Source of the DNA: JAWBMQ01 sp038828875
Lineage (GTDB): Archaea; Nanobdellota; Nanobdellia; Woesearchaeales; JAWBMQ01
NCBI GenBank assembly: GCA_038828875.1
Contig: JAWBMQ010000002.1
Coordinates: 1 to 64,000 of the forward strand
Length of the DNA stretch: 64,000 bases
Reading direction: 5' to 3'
Position numbers and translations under genes: made by a program
The notes under the pieces: generated by a model
Databases searched by the model: none
The model's input: the letters and a program-made list of their open reading frames with translations, nothing else
Told to the model about the DNA's origin: nothing
Shown: piece by piece, positions 18,147 through 28,460 of the stretch
Layout of the letters: every line of letters starts with the position of its first letter
Numbering within the stretch: the first letter of the stretch is position 1

Positions 18147-19882
18147 AAAAAGCTGCATCAACAGAAACAATAATGTGGCAAATAATAAATTTAGTACTTG
18201 CGATAATTTTTATAGTTATTCCTATGCTTGGATTGATTAGACCAATTATTCAATCTAATTTCTCAGAAACTAAATATTATCTAAAAACATATCAAATAGC
18301 CGTTGAGACTTTATTTTCTTATGAATTTTTGGATAATTGGATTTTACCTAAGAAAGGAAATGAGGTTGTTATTAATCCTAGAGAAAAAGAACTTCAAATA
18401 GATAAAGTTACTACTTTTTTAACAATTCCTTCATCAGATTTACCAGAAATAAACTACAAATCTAGCGACAGGGTATTAATAAAAAGAGATTACCTTTCTA
18501 GATATCATTCTTCTGTAGATTTTAAAGTAAGTGATAAATTTTGTATAGATTTTGATAGAAATGTAAATTCAGATACTAAAAACGCAGTAATTGGAAATTT
18601 CAGTCATGTTGTAGGAATTTATTTTAGTGCATCAGAATGTACTGGCTTGAATGATGTTGTTATTAATGTTACCAATAATGAAATAAAATGTTACTATGAA
18701 AATGATTTAAATTGTCAAGAGTTGATATATGAAGTATTAGGTAGCAGTGGAAGTAATTCAATAAGTTATTCTACTCAAGATGAATTATTCCTTAATCTTA
18801 TTAAGCTTTATACATTAATGAATAATCAGAAAGGAATAATTTCTACACTAGATGTTCCTTTATTTTTTTATGATGGTGATACTATAAAATTTTCATTTAA
18901 ATCTAATAAAATTTGTAAAGATCAACAATGGACCATCAAGTGTGAAGAATCAACCCCAATAGAAAACAATAACTTTGTATTTTCTGAATCTTTGTATTGT
19001 AGTAAAAATGTGGAAGTATCGTTTACTGCAAATTGTTTTGTTTCTTTTAAAAACTCAAAATTGGAAGAAAAAGAACAAAAATTGGGAACAATAATTCAAA
19101 ATATTAAGTTAGATGAAGAACAAATAGAACGATATTGGACAATCGTTTCAAATTATGAAAGTAAAGAAGTTAAATTAGATGGTTTTGATGACAGTTCAGT
19201 AGTTTCTAATTCTTTTGTTTATCAAGAAAATTTTAATTCTAAAAATATAAATTTTCACACAGTAGATGAAAACAAATTTAATAATTTAATAAAGAGTATA
19301 AAGGGAAGTTCTTTTGAGGTAACATTACCTAATGGTGTAAAAGTTAGAAGAAATTTTGACTGTGGATCAGATTGCGAAAAAATTGCTAACGCAATATTGG
19401 TAAATTATAGATCTTATCAAATTAATCCTTTGTTGTTCTTAGCTTTGATCATTGCAGAATCAGGAGGTAATGCAAAGGCGGTTAGTGATTCTGGATGCAT
19501 TGGCTTAGGACAGATAAGTCCTTTATTTGGTAGAGGAAAAGTAGCAATAGATATGTATCAAAAATTAAAAGGTGTTTCAGTGTCAGCAGAACAAGCTCTT
19601 AAGGATATTGATGTTAATGTAAATTTAAGCATGATGATTTTAAAAGGATATTATAAAGAGGTAATTTATCCATTTTCCAATGATAACGAAAAAAGAAAAT
19701 GTGAATGCAATATAAATGGAAAATTATATGTTGTTGGTCCAATATCTTATTCAGGTTGGCAAGCGGCTTTAAGAAGGTACAATGGTTTAGGTTGTAGATG
19801 CGATTTTGGTCATTTGTTTTACGTTGAAATAATTACTGGAATATATGACGAATTAGTTAAAAAATATAATAATGTAAGATGA
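18143..19882 (+). CDS. Membrane-anchored SLT-type lytic transglycosylase
   Basis: This is a 579-residue protein. MKKAASTETIMW and one membrane helix form the anchor. A beta-rich ectodomain of ~360 residues with cysteine pairs follows. The C-terminal SLT/lysozyme-like domain spans about residues 410-575. It has the catalytic glutamate in LIIAESGG (E439), then GLGQISP (the 'GLMQ' motif) and RRYNG (the 'AYN' motif), all in the right order. Lytic transglycosylases cleave the glycan strands of peptidoglycan. With the M23 gene two positions upstream, the operon encodes both glycan- and peptide-cutting activities, like the wall-drilling pair of secretion and phage systems. ATGA overlaps on both sides couple it to its neighbours. 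Confidence 0.87.
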   Translation: MKKAASTETIMWQIINLVLAIIFIVIPMLGLIRPIIQSNFSETKYYLKTYQIAVETLFSYEFLDNWILPKKGNEVVINPREKELQIDKVTTFLTIPSSDLPEINYKSSDRVLIKRDYLSRYHSSVDFKVSDKFCIDFDRNVNSDTKNAVIGNFSHVVGIYFSASECTGLNDVVINVTNNEIKCYYENDLNCQELIYEVLGSSGSNSISYSTQDELFLNLIKLYTLMNNQKGIISTLDVPLFFYDGDTIKFSFKSNKICKDQQWTIKCEESTPIENNNFVFSESLYCSKNVEVSFTANCFVSFKNSKLEEKEQKLGTIIQNIKLDEEQIERYWTIVSNYESKEVKLDGFDDSSVVSNSFVYQENFNSKNINFHTVDENKFNNLIKSIKGSSFEVTLPNGVKVRRNFDCGSDCEKIANAILVNYRSYQINPLLFLALIIAESGGNAKAVSDSGCIGLGQISPLFGRGKVAIDMYQKLKGVSVSAEQALKDIDVNVNLSMMILKGYYKEVIYPFSNDNEKRKCECNINGKLYVVGPISYSGWQAALRRYNGLGCRCDFGHLFYVEIITGIYDELVKKYNNVR

Positions 19883-20586
19883 TTGCTAAAATTATGAAAC
19901 AATTGAAGAAAAAAATTGTCTTTTTACTAGTTTTATTATTTTTAACAACATTTTATTTATTTAATATTTTTGCAGTAAGTGAAATTATTTTCATAGATCC
20001 AAAAGAAGGAAAATACTCTCTTAGCTATGAAAATCAAACAATGATTTATGTTCCAGAACCAATCAGTGGAAAATATACTTTAGTTATCTATAATATTTTT
20101 GAGGAAGAAGTATTTTCTTTAGAATTCAACGATAAATTATTACTTATTATTCCATACGATATTAACCGATTTAAAAAAGCAAGGATTTATGAATTTGCTT
20201 ATCTTTTGATGGATTTTGATTTGGATCTTTGTAATTATAATGCAGTCTGTGAAGCATGGGAATATGATTGTAAAGATTGCAAAGTTGAACAAATTACCAC
20301 AAAATCACAGTATGTAGTTCCGAAGAAAAGAAATCCCTTATTGATTAATTTATTTCTTTCGATTTTATTATTAATTTTGTCACTAATTATTTTAGTTTTA
20401 TTTTATAAAAAATATTTTAAAAGGAAAAATGATCAAAATATACAACCACCACAAGAACAACAAAATTATAGTTACCCACAACAAAATACTTCAATTTCTA
20501 GTAATTATTATCCTAACCAAATCATTGATCAGATTCCACCATCAGCAACTCAAAAAGATATAAATCAATTTAATAATTTTAAATAA
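19879..20586 (+). CDS. Exported protein with C-terminal membrane helix and Q/N/P-rich tail
   Basis: This 235-residue protein has an N-terminal signal helix (about residues 10-34) and a beta-rich ectodomain of about 115 residues. Near residue 117 it has a cysteine motif C-N-Y-N-A-V-C-E-A-W-E-Y-D-C-K-D-C, like the 'CGNGxCExGE..CPxDC' motif common in archaeal surface proteins. A second membrane helix follows (about residues 151-173), with KKYFKRK as stop-transfer. The tail of about 55 residues, rich in Q, N, P and Y, would lie in the cytoplasm. It overlaps the lytic transglycosylase gene by 4 bases and is the last gene before a short gap. Function unknown. Confidence 0.75.
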   Translation: MIAKIMKQLKKKIVFLLVLLFLTTFYLFNIFAVSEIIFIDPKEGKYSLSYENQTMIYVPEPISGKYTLVIYNIFEEEVFSLEFNDKLLLIIPYDINRFKKARIYEFAYLLMDFDLDLCNYNAVCEAWEYDCKDCKVEQITTKSQYVVPKKRNPLLINLFLSILLLILSLIILVLFYKKYFKRKNDQNIQPPQEQQNYSYPQQNTSISSNYYPNQIIDQIPPSATQKDINQFNNFK

Positions 20587-20633
20587 AATTTTTTAAATAA
20601 AAAAAGTATGAATATTAAATGGATGTATAGAAA

Positions 20634-21182
20634 ATGATGAGAATACACATATTAAAAAAATCTCAACAGTACATTTTGTTATTTATCACTTTATTAATCA
20701 TATTTTTTTTGATTTTTCTTTCAAACATAATAATTCAATTTAGAAATAAAAATTCTGAAATGATTGGAGAAAATCTAAAAGTAAGGCCATATGATTCTAT
20801 TTATGCAATAATAGACGCACCTTTAGTTTTGAATTATCCTCTCTTAGATAAAATAGATAAAATTTTACCAAAAAATACAAATTTATTAACAATATTTTTT
20901 CTTAAAAATCAAATTGGAAATGATGAAGCTATAAAAAAATTGATTGAAAAGTATAATTCTGTTTTCAAATATATATTTGAAAATGATATTCTTTGTTTGG
21001 AAATTGCTTTAGATACTAAAGATGGAAAAGTTATTTTTCAACAAATTCTCTATGATAGTAAATGTAATAGGAATTACAATTATATTTTCAAAGTAGGTGA
21101 TTATTTCTTTAGAATTTCAGTGATTATTGATAATAAATATTTAATAAATGAGGCGATTAAATATGTCACAAGTAATGCATAA
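20634..21182 (+). CDS. Small membrane-anchored protein, first copy of duplicated pair
   Basis: This 182-residue protein has HILKKSQQYIL followed by one hydrophobic helix, then an ectodomain of ~140 residues. It aligns over its length with the protein at 28461-28991: KK-S/A-QQYI at the start, DSIYAIIDAPL versus ESIYAIIDTPL, KYNSVFKYIFE versus KYNSTFKQVFN, and NEAIKYV versus NEALEYL at the end. Each copy stands directly before a giant Ig-repeat protein and overlaps its start, so the pair was duplicated as a unit. Start 20634 or 20637; the K-K-S-Q lies about residue 9. Confidence 0.78.
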   Translation: MMRIHILKKSQQYILLFITLLIIFFLIFLSNIIIQFRNKNSEMIGENLKVRPYDSIYAIIDAPLVLNYPLLDKIDKILPKNTNLLTIFFLKNQIGNDEAIKKLIEKYNSVFKYIFENDILCLEIALDTKDGKVIFQQILYDSKCNRNYNYIFKVGDYFFRISVIIDNKYLINEAIKYVTSNA

Positions 21183-24100
21183 AAAGGGAATTAATCCTTT
21201 TGATGTAGTCTTAGTGTTTTCTTTAATTACAGGAGTAATACTAACATCTCTTTTTGTTTCATATAGAAGACCGTCAAGTCAACTTCCTGAAGAGGTTATT
21301 TCTTCTCTATATGATCGTTACAATGAAATAAACAATAATATTTTTAATAGATATAATTTAATGGTGCAGAATAATAAATTAGGAATGCTGAGTTGGGAGA
21401 TTATACTTAATGTTAGGAATGCTGATGGAAGTTTTAATATTTCCAGATTACAAAATAAAAACGTATATTATGATTCTATATTAGGAAAGATGTATGTAAT
21501 AAATGGCCTTTCAAGAGATCATTTAATTGATAATTTAATTGATTTTTTGAGAGAAAGAGGAGTATTAATCAATAAGAAAGAAATAGAATATGACCCTAAG
21601 AGCGACATTTTGAAATTTAATAAGCCTATAGATCTTAATCTTTTATTGTCTAACAAATTGCCAAAAAATAAATATGTTGTTAAGAATTTAGAAAGGATTC
21701 CATCATCTTGTAATGATTTATTTAAAAATTATAATGATAAAATCACTTTTGAAACCGAAGAATTTGATAAAACTTTTATTGCAACTTATTTAACGTATTT
21801 GGCATCAGATGTTTATTGTGTTCCTCTATGTGATATTGGTTTTTATAATTTTAAAATTGGAAATTATGATTGTGATAATTCTCAATTTTTTGATAGAGCA
21901 GGTTTAGTTAGATCAAAGATAAATGATGAAAATAAGTATTTAGAGGAATTAATTTTAGTTTTAAAAAATTTGTTTGAACAAGTTGATAAGTTATCTTTCG
22001 ATGGGGAATCAAAATTAATATTGATTGCTTATTTTTTGAAATATCATCAAGATCCACAATTTTCTGAAAAAGTAAAGTCAGGGAAATTAATAAATGTTAA
22101 TGAAAAAACAAAAACATTGACTCAATTCATAGAAAACATTTGTTTAGAAAAAGATAATAAAGAGAATTGTAACATAAAACTTCAAAAAGCAAAAGAAGAT
22201 TTTGAAAAATTTAAGAGTGAATTTGGATTAAATGTAGTTAATGTTGTTTTAGAGAAAGAAATGTCTTCAGGTCAATATAATTCTAATGTTGAAAGTACTA
22301 TTTTATTTAAACCGTTTCCTTTGGATGAAGTCAATAAAATTTATAAGAATTTTAGTGAAAAAGTAAAAGATATTGATTATACTCATATTTTGGATGCTGA
22401 AAAAAGAACAAAACAAAATATAAATCAAATAAAATTAAAAATAGATTTATCTAATGTGATTAAAGAGATCAATGAAAAATCACTTTGGGAAATTACTCAA
22501 AAAGTAGATGATTCTTATTTTGATAATTTCTTTATCTATTCCTATGCATATTTTTTATATTATAATATTTTGAATAATAACGATTGTGATATATATTTTG
22601 ATAATGTAAATATTTTTAAAACAGTTGGATCAGAATCTTATTCTTTTAATTTTCAGATGACTTATGATCTTAAAAGTCCTTCTACAACAGGAGGGCATGT
22701 TCCTACTAACAAGATAATTGAAAAAATAATTTTCATCAAGAATGATAATACAATTTTATCTCTTAATTTAGGGGAAATAAGTAAAGAAAAAAATGTTTAT
22801 TTAGTTTTAGAATATATGGATAATAAAAATAAAAGACCCTTATGTGACTTAACTCCATATTATGCAATTCCATTTACTTTTGAAACAGAATTAATCTCTT
22901 ATAAGATATCATTATCTAGTGATGGTAATTGGGTATTAACTCCTAATAAATATGACTTTGTGTTTATTGTTCAAGATAAAAACACAAAAATAAAACAACC
23001 TAGTGTTGATTATCCTGAACCTTCTGAAAATCATCCAAATTTACCAAGAGATCCAATACCTCCTTCACCTCTTCCTGAAAATTCTCCTCCTACATCTCCT
23101 TCAGAAAAAGATCCAAAATTTATTGAAAGAGAGGGAGATTTTTCACAGTTACCTTTTTTGGACTATTGTTTTGATGCGAGATCAATAAGTGAATTAGATG
23201 CAATTGGAATTTTTTTAATGAAAAAAGACGATCCTTTTTGCTTACAATTATTAGATTCTATTCTTAATGATAAAAATTGGAATTTTTTATGTATTTTACA
23301 TCAGGAGGAACATGAATTTAGCTTTATGTTTACTAAAGAATATTTAGATATGTACGATATCAATAAAGTTTTTGAGAGGAATCCTCAACTTCAAAAGAGT
23401 GTTGTTTCCTTAAATCAAGTTTTTGTGCCTTATGAAACTTTATCTAAATATAATTTTTTAGAGAGCATCATATCAAAATCTATTAAGAAAATTTTTATGG
23501 AAGATTATAAATTAATAGGGCTTATATATGCCAATAGTATAGATTGTGGTGGATATTTGCTGAGAAGTAATAGAGTACTATGGGATACTTATGATCCTAA
23601 TTATAGGTATCGATTTTATTTATTATTATTGTTAAATGAAAAGCTGAAAAAAACGATAGTTTTAGATAAGAGGTATGACCATGCTGATGATGAACGTTTA
23701 TCCATTTCTGCTTTAGGAAAATTAAATGAAAATTTGAATACAGTTCCAGAAAATATCTTAACTTCTTTTCAAGAAAGAAAAGAAAGATGTTGGTGGCCAA
23801 ATAACAAACTAGTGTTAAAAGAAAATAAGATATATGTGAGTGGTACATATGTTACATATATTCATAGCTGTTTAAAAGAGAATGATTTATTTGACAAAGA
23901 AATTGATTGCAAAGAGATAAAAAATCTAGAAGGCGATTGTATATCAATTAGTGAACAATTCTGTGAATTTTTTAAAAATTTAAAAAATAATAATCCTTTT
24001 TTTTATGAATCCTTTAAAAATGATCCATATAAACAATTAGATGAAATTGGCACATTGCTTAACCTTGTGAGGGAAAATGGAGATGGAGGTGTTAATGTTC

Positions 24101-27100
24101 CAAATAGATTCTCAATTTATTTAAAATATGAGTTAAAGGATGTTTATTTAAAACCTCATTCAGTTCCTTTTAGATTGATTTTTGGAATGAATAATTTATC
24201 TTTTATGAAAGATATTCAAAATGTAACATTAAAATTATATTTAGATCCAAATTCAAATATTTTCAAATATTTTAAAGATAGGAACATAAATCTTGAACAT
24301 CATTTATTTATGAAAGAAGTAAATGTAACTTTGAAGCCTGAGATAAAAGATGGGCAGTTAATATATAAAATATCTAATGTTAATTTAGAAGCGTTTATTG
24401 ATGTTATTTTTTCTACAGTTGAAGATCCTGATAATTTTTATATTAATTTATTATCAATATATTCTAATGATGAATCACAATTAATTGAGGATATTAAAAA
24501 GAGTTTAATTTTGTTATTGGTGCGCGGAAAAGATGAATCTATTTTTACTGAAGAAATTGATTGTATAAATGGCAAATCTTCAACCATATGGGATAGCTCA
24601 AAAATAACAACGTACACATCAAGTTCTACAACACCGTCAACAGAGGTTAAAGATAGTCAAAAAATTTTATCTTTTTCAGTTGATAGAGACTTTGTTAATT
24701 TTGGAGAATCTGTAACATTAATGTGGAATGTTAAAAAAACAGAAGGTAATAGTTTAGTTTTAACTTGTAGTTTTGAAAAATCAGAAGAGCCAGAAGTATC
24801 TAAAACATTTACAGATTCGACTAATTCTTTTACATTTACACCTAAAAATTTAGGTAAATATGTTTGTGAATTGATTTTAAAAGATAAGAAAGGAGTAGAA
24901 ATTCATTCTCTTACAGATTCTTTTGAAGTAAGTATTTTAAAAACAGAAGCCTTTACCATAAATAAAGGAGATGGAATATTTGTAGTTCCAAGACATATTG
25001 AAGCTGGAGAGAAAGTAAGTTTAAGTTACAATGCAAAAGAAATTTTTTCACAATTTGATGGGAATGTTCATGATGCTGTTTTAATAATAAACGAGGGTGG
25101 CGAAGTAAAGAAAAAGGAATTATCATCAATGACAGGTACGCTGGAATTTGTTTTAAATAATAAAGCTGAATTTGAATTGTTGATTTTAAATAAAGACTCA
25201 TCTAAAATAGTTGAAAGTAGCAAAAAAATTCCTGTTTGTGTTTATCCTAAGATAGATATTACAGTAATTCGAGTAGATAATAAATTTAACGTTTCTTTTA
25301 AATTAGAAAATGGAATTATTAGAGATTTGAAAAAGATAAGGTTAGGTGTTCAGGAATTTATTTTTTCAGAGATGAAAGAATCAAAATATGAAAATTATTT
25401 TATTGTATTAGATCCAAAAGATAATGAATATATTTATTTTGAATTCAAAGATCCACAATGTAAATATTATAATAAAAAAGTAAAATACGAAGGAAAAGAA
25501 TTAAAATTAGAAGATATAGTAATTAAAGTTTTTAATCCAGTAATAGAATTAGAAGAATGTAAAGAAGGAGCGACAAAGATTTCTCAAAGTTATGAAGTAT
25601 CTTTAAGAGATAGAAATGAAGATATAAATCAATATATAAATCTTTTGAGTTTATCTACAGATCAAGGGAAAATAATTTTCCCAGAAGTAGTGTTATCTTC
25701 AATAGAAGAAAATCAGCCCTATTATTTTGATAAAGAAATTTATTATACTAGATCTCTTAAAAAAGTAGCTAATACAGTAAATATTAATATAAATGATTAT
25801 TTAGTTGAAAACTGCCCAACAGATAAAGGAGTTATTGTTAAGAACTATGTCTCTATTAAAGATTATTTAGGAAATTATTACAACGTTCCGGTAGAATTTG
25901 TTCTAAAGAAAAAGAATGCAGCATTAAATTGTTATGCAAAATTAGAATCAGTTTCTTCAGAATTAGATCTGAGTTCAACTAATGAATTAAAAGTTAACTT
26001 TGATTATGGTGCTTGTAGTAAAGTTTTGCTTTATTTAAACAATAATCCAATTGATGTAACAGGTAAAAAAGTTCATACCTTTGAAATAATCAATACAGGA
26101 AGGTATGATTTAAAATTAAAATGTGAAAATTCTTTTTTAGGGTTTTCTTGCGAAGATGCAAAATCAGTTAATGTTAAAAGAACAAATACCGAAACGTGTA
26201 GTTTTTCAATAATCCTTGATAGTAATCAATTTAAAGTTGGTGAAACCACAGTATTAAAAGTAGTTGCTAATAATGCAGAAAAATGGAATTTAACAATAAT
26301 AACTCCTAAAGGAGTTAAAGTAAATCAACAATATATTAATAGGAGAGAATCTATTAATTTGAAATTTGATGAAGCAGGAACTTATAAACTTGAATTAAAT
26401 TGTTATATTAATGGAATGATTAAAGGTAGATCCTCCAAAGAAATAGTAGTTTCACAAGATTCTTCAAATTACGAGTGTTTAGGCTTCAACAATCTCATCA
26501 TTGATTCCGAGGTATTCAAAGAAAATACAATAATTAATAAAGATATTTCAGATTTCTTTTCAAAATTTAGTATTGAAAGAGAAAATAGACCAACATTATT
26601 TAATGAACTATTGCCAGAAGAAGTAGAAATAAAGTTTAATTTTAACAATAATAAAGTTTCCGTTTTCAAAATATCTAATCTTAAACAAAACTATGAAAAA
26701 ATAAATGAAGTTTCATATTCTGATTATACTATTAAACTAAATTTAACATATGATAAAGAAAGTAGTAAACTTTTAGCTAATATTTTTTACGATTTTAAAG
26801 AAATGCCTGTTGATAATAATTGGAATTTTTTTATGAATACTTTAAAAAGTAAAAACATATCATTTAAAGCATTGAAAACATTTGATAAGATTATAGCAAT
26901 CGAAGTTATAAGTTATTGTAAAGATCCTAGCAATAGAGATGTTTCAAAAAGAAATGTTTTTAAGTTTGATAAAAATTATGACTCTTTGGAAAGTAATATT
27001 AATAATATCACCAATTTAATGAATTATTTAGATTGTTTCTACAATACGATAGATTCAACCAACAAAGTTATCACTCGTCAAAATCCATTCCTCTTTGAGT

Positions 27101-27774
27101 ATCCTGCATCAATATTAAAACTTTTGAATGAAAATTATAGGATTAGCATGAATAAGATAATTTTTATTAACGGTGGATCAAGTTCAAGCTACTTCAGTTT
27201 TTGTTTAGAATATTACCGAAATAGAAATTCAACAAATTACTGTACTAAATTTATCAAGTTAGATGAAAAACTAAATAATGATCTTCAGTTAATAAATAAT
27301 TCGAATACAATAACTTTAGAAGTTCCTTCTAAAACTGAAGTTAAATTATTTTCCCAACTCTTTTATAAAGATAAAAATAATGATGTAGTTAATATGAATT
27401 TAGATGAAATTTATAGTGGCGTTACTTCTGAGCAATTTAAGTTTGAGTCACAATATCTAAACAAAATCAATTCTGAAATAAATACTGATCTTTTTACAAG
27501 AATACTTCTTAAAAATAATAATGTTTATTTTTATTTTGAGAAATATTCAATTCCTTTGAATCAGCTTAAAAATTATCAGCTTATCTTTACAAATTTTCAT
27601 ACAAATCAATATTTGTCAAGAGGAATGATGATTTTAAAACTACTTAATGAAATTAAGTTACAAGGAATAACAGATGCCGAAATTGCGGATATCTTTAAAT
27701 TTAATAAAAATGAGCAGATACGTGATGGAGAAAATATTAAGAAAGTTAAAGATTTTTGTGGAGAATTTAAATAA
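21163..27774 (+). CDS. Giant membrane-anchored Ig-repeat protein A, 2203 residues
   Basis: HKKGINPFDVVLV at the N-terminus with a following helix looks like a class III signal: G before the cleavage point and D at +5. The first ~600 residues match the sister protein at 28975 (for example LTYLASDVYCVPLC, then GFYNFKIG). A proline-rich hinge lies near residues 612-650. Around residues 1166-1330 and 1600-1770 there are about four Ig/PKD-like modules of ~90 residues (openings like SFSVDRDFVNFGESVTLMWN, ending in G-x-Y-x-C-E-L). The C-terminal ~430 residues are unassigned. I take the ATG at 21163; 21148 is an alternative. It is probably a long extracellular stalk or adhesin-like protein; no enzyme motif is visible. 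Confidence 0.8.
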   Translation: MSQVMHKKGINPFDVVLVFSLITGVILTSLFVSYRRPSSQLPEEVISSLYDRYNEINNNIFNRYNLMVQNNKLGMLSWEIILNVRNADGSFNISRLQNKNVYYDSILGKMYVINGLSRDHLIDNLIDFLRERGVLINKKEIEYDPKSDILKFNKPIDLNLLLSNKLPKNKYVVKNLERIPSSCNDLFKNYNDKITFETEEFDKTFIATYLTYLASDVYCVPLCDIGFYNFKIGNYDCDNSQFFDRAGLVRSKINDENKYLEELILVLKNLFEQVDKLSFDGESKLILIAYFLKYHQDPQFSEKVKSGKLINVNEKTKTLTQFIENICLEKDNKENCNIKLQKAKEDFEKFKSEFGLNVVNVVLEKEMSSGQYNSNVESTILFKPFPLDEVNKIYKNFSEKVKDIDYTHILDAEKRTKQNINQIKLKIDLSNVIKEINEKSLWEITQKVDDSYFDNFFIYSYAYFLYYNILNNNDCDIYFDNVNIFKTVGSESYSFNFQMTYDLKSPSTTGGHVPTNKIIEKIIFIKNDNTILSLNLGEISKEKNVYLVLEYMDNKNKRPLCDLTPYYAIPFTFETELISYKISLSSDGNWVLTPNKYDFVFIVQDKNTKIKQPSVDYPEPSENHPNLPRDPIPPSPLPENSPPTSPSEKDPKFIEREGDFSQLPFLDYCFDARSISELDAIGIFLMKKDDPFCLQLLDSILNDKNWNFLCILHQEEHEFSFMFTKEYLDMYDINKVFERNPQLQKSVVSLNQVFVPYETLSKYNFLESIISKSIKKIFMEDYKLIGLIYANSIDCGGYLLRSNRVLWDTYDPNYRYRFYLLLLLNEKLKKTIVLDKRYDHADDERLSISALGKLNENLNTVPENILTSFQERKERCWWPNNKLVLKENKIYVSGTYVTYIHSCLKENDLFDKEIDCKEIKNLEGDCISISEQFCEFFKNLKNNNPFFYESFKNDPYKQLDEIGTLLNLVRENGDGGVNVPNRFSIYLKYELKDVYLKPHSVPFRLIFGMNNLSFMKDIQNVTLKLYLDPNSNIFKYFKDRNINLEHHLFMKEVNVTLKPEIKDGQLIYKISNVNLEAFIDVIFSTVEDPDNFYINLLSIYSNDESQLIEDIKKSLILLLVRGKDESIFTEEIDCINGKSSTIWDSSKITTYTSSSTTPSTEVKDSQKILSFSVDRDFVNFGESVTLMWNVKKTEGNSLVLTCSFEKSEEPEVSKTFTDSTNSFTFTPKNLGKYVCELILKDKKGVEIHSLTDSFEVSILKTEAFTINKGDGIFVVPRHIEAGEKVSLSYNAKEIFSQFDGNVHDAVLIINEGGEVKKKELSSMTGTLEFVLNNKAEFELLILNKDSSKIVESSKKIPVCVYPKIDITVIRVDNKFNVSFKLENGIIRDLKKIRLGVQEFIFSEMKESKYENYFIVLDPKDNEYIYFEFKDPQCKYYNKKVKYEGKELKLEDIVIKVFNPVIELEECKEGATKISQSYEVSLRDRNEDINQYINLLSLSTDQGKIIFPEVVLSSIEENQPYYFDKEIYYTRSLKKVANTVNININDYLVENCPTDKGVIVKNYVSIKDYLGNYYNVPVEFVLKKKNAALNCYAKLESVSSELDLSSTNELKVNFDYGACSKVLLYLNNNPIDVTGKKVHTFEIINTGRYDLKLKCENSFLGFSCEDAKSVNVKRTNTETCSFSIILDSNQFKVGETTVLKVVANNAEKWNLTIITPKGVKVNQQYINRRESINLKFDEAGTYKLELNCYINGMIKGRSSKEIVVSQDSSNYECLGFNNLIIDSEVFKENTIINKDISDFFSKFSIERENRPTLFNELLPEEVEIKFNFNNNKVSVFKISNLKQNYEKINEVSYSDYTIKLNLTYDKESSKLLANIFYDFKEMPVDNNWNFFMNTLKSKNISFKALKTFDKIIAIEVISYCKDPSNRDVSKRNVFKFDKNYDSLESNINNITNLMNYLDCFYNTIDSTNKVITRQNPFLFEYPASILKLLNENYRISMNKIIFINGGSSSSYFSFCLEYYRNRNSTNYCTKFIKLDEKLNNDLQLINNSNTITLEVPSKTEVKLFSQLFYKDKNNDVVNMNLDEIYSGVTSEQFKFESQYLNKINSEINTDLFTRILLKNNNVYFYFEKYSIPLNQLKNYQLIFTNFHTNQYLSRGMMILKLLNEIKLQGITDAEIADIFKFNKNEQIRDGENIKKVKDFCGEFK

Positions 27775-27924
27775 GATGGAAAAATATCAAAAATATTTTT
27801 TATTATTTTCTAGTATCCTGTAAATAAAAAATAGTTGTAGATAACGTCTAATATCTAAAAAATTTCATATTTTTCGAAAAATTTAAAAATAAAAATGTCA
27901 TTAATTTTTTAATTGAGGGTAATT

Positions 27925-28452
27925 ATGAACTCAATAGTTAATAAAAAATCTCAAACTACCGAAGAATTAACTTTGTGGATAGTTAGAATTATAATTGTTG
28001 TTTTAGCATTAATTTCTTTATACAATTTTATTAGAGCATTAATAAATACTCCAGTGTATATTTATGAAGTTAAAGGAAAATATCTTTTTGATAGGTTATT
28101 TTACACATATGATGGAATTTCTTGCATTGAAAAAAGAGAAAAAAATAACATAATTCTGAATTACTGTGTTGATTCTCAACGGTTAAAAACATTTGAATCA
28201 AGATTTAGTAAGCTTTATGACCCTAACTATATTTCTGTTTTTATAGTTCTAATTACTCAATCAGCAAGTGGAAATCAAATAAAAGAAACTTTTGTTTTCA
28301 ATAAAGATCATTTTTTAACATTCTTTCCAGAGGCGTTAGCAAATAAAGTTGATTATCATATTCATTATGAAAGCAAGTATGTAAAATTTAGAGATGGAAA
28401 TGTTGAAACTTTAGCTAAAATAGGAGCAATTATTATATTTCCAAAAGAATAA
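27925..28452 (+). CDS. Small membrane-anchored protein with ideal prepilin-like signal
   Basis: This is a 175-residue protein. NKKSQTTEELTLWIV followed by a hydrophobic helix is the clearest prepilin-like signal in the window: basic residues, a small residue, Q, and glutamate at +4/+5 as in type IV pilins. The ectodomain of ~130 residues has few cysteines and a beta-rich pattern. I start it at 27925, preceded by GAGGGT; a TTG at 27913 would be an unlikely start. It stands alone after a 150-base gap, so a second transcription unit may begin here. It leads into the second copy of the duplicated pair. Confidence 0.75.
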   Translation: MNSIVNKKSQTTEELTLWIVRIIIVVLALISLYNFIRALINTPVYIYEVKGKYLFDRLFYTYDGISCIEKREKNNIILNYCVDSQRLKTFESRFSKLYDPNYISVFIVLITQSASGNQIKETFVFNKDHFLTFFPEALANKVDYHIHYESKYVKFRDGNVETLAKIGAIIIFPKE

Positions 28453-28460
28453 AAAATAAA

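Noticed and set aside
16147..19882. M23 and SLT genes plus the tail-fibre-like repeat gene as a prophage lysis/tail module
   Set aside because: No capsid, terminase, portal, integrase or holin is nearby. The enzymes have the same membrane anchors as their neighbours and sit in a cluster of giant surface proteins.
23003..26669. Several 60-83 codon frames inside the giant Ig-repeat gene A, on both strands
   Set aside because: They are out-of-frame shadows with L/I/H-rich composition and no start signals; the giant frame explains the region.
27775..27924. Possible small RNA or gene in the 150-base gap
   Set aside because: The gap is A/T-rich with no stable GC-containing stem and no open frame with a ribosome site; I see nothing specific in it.
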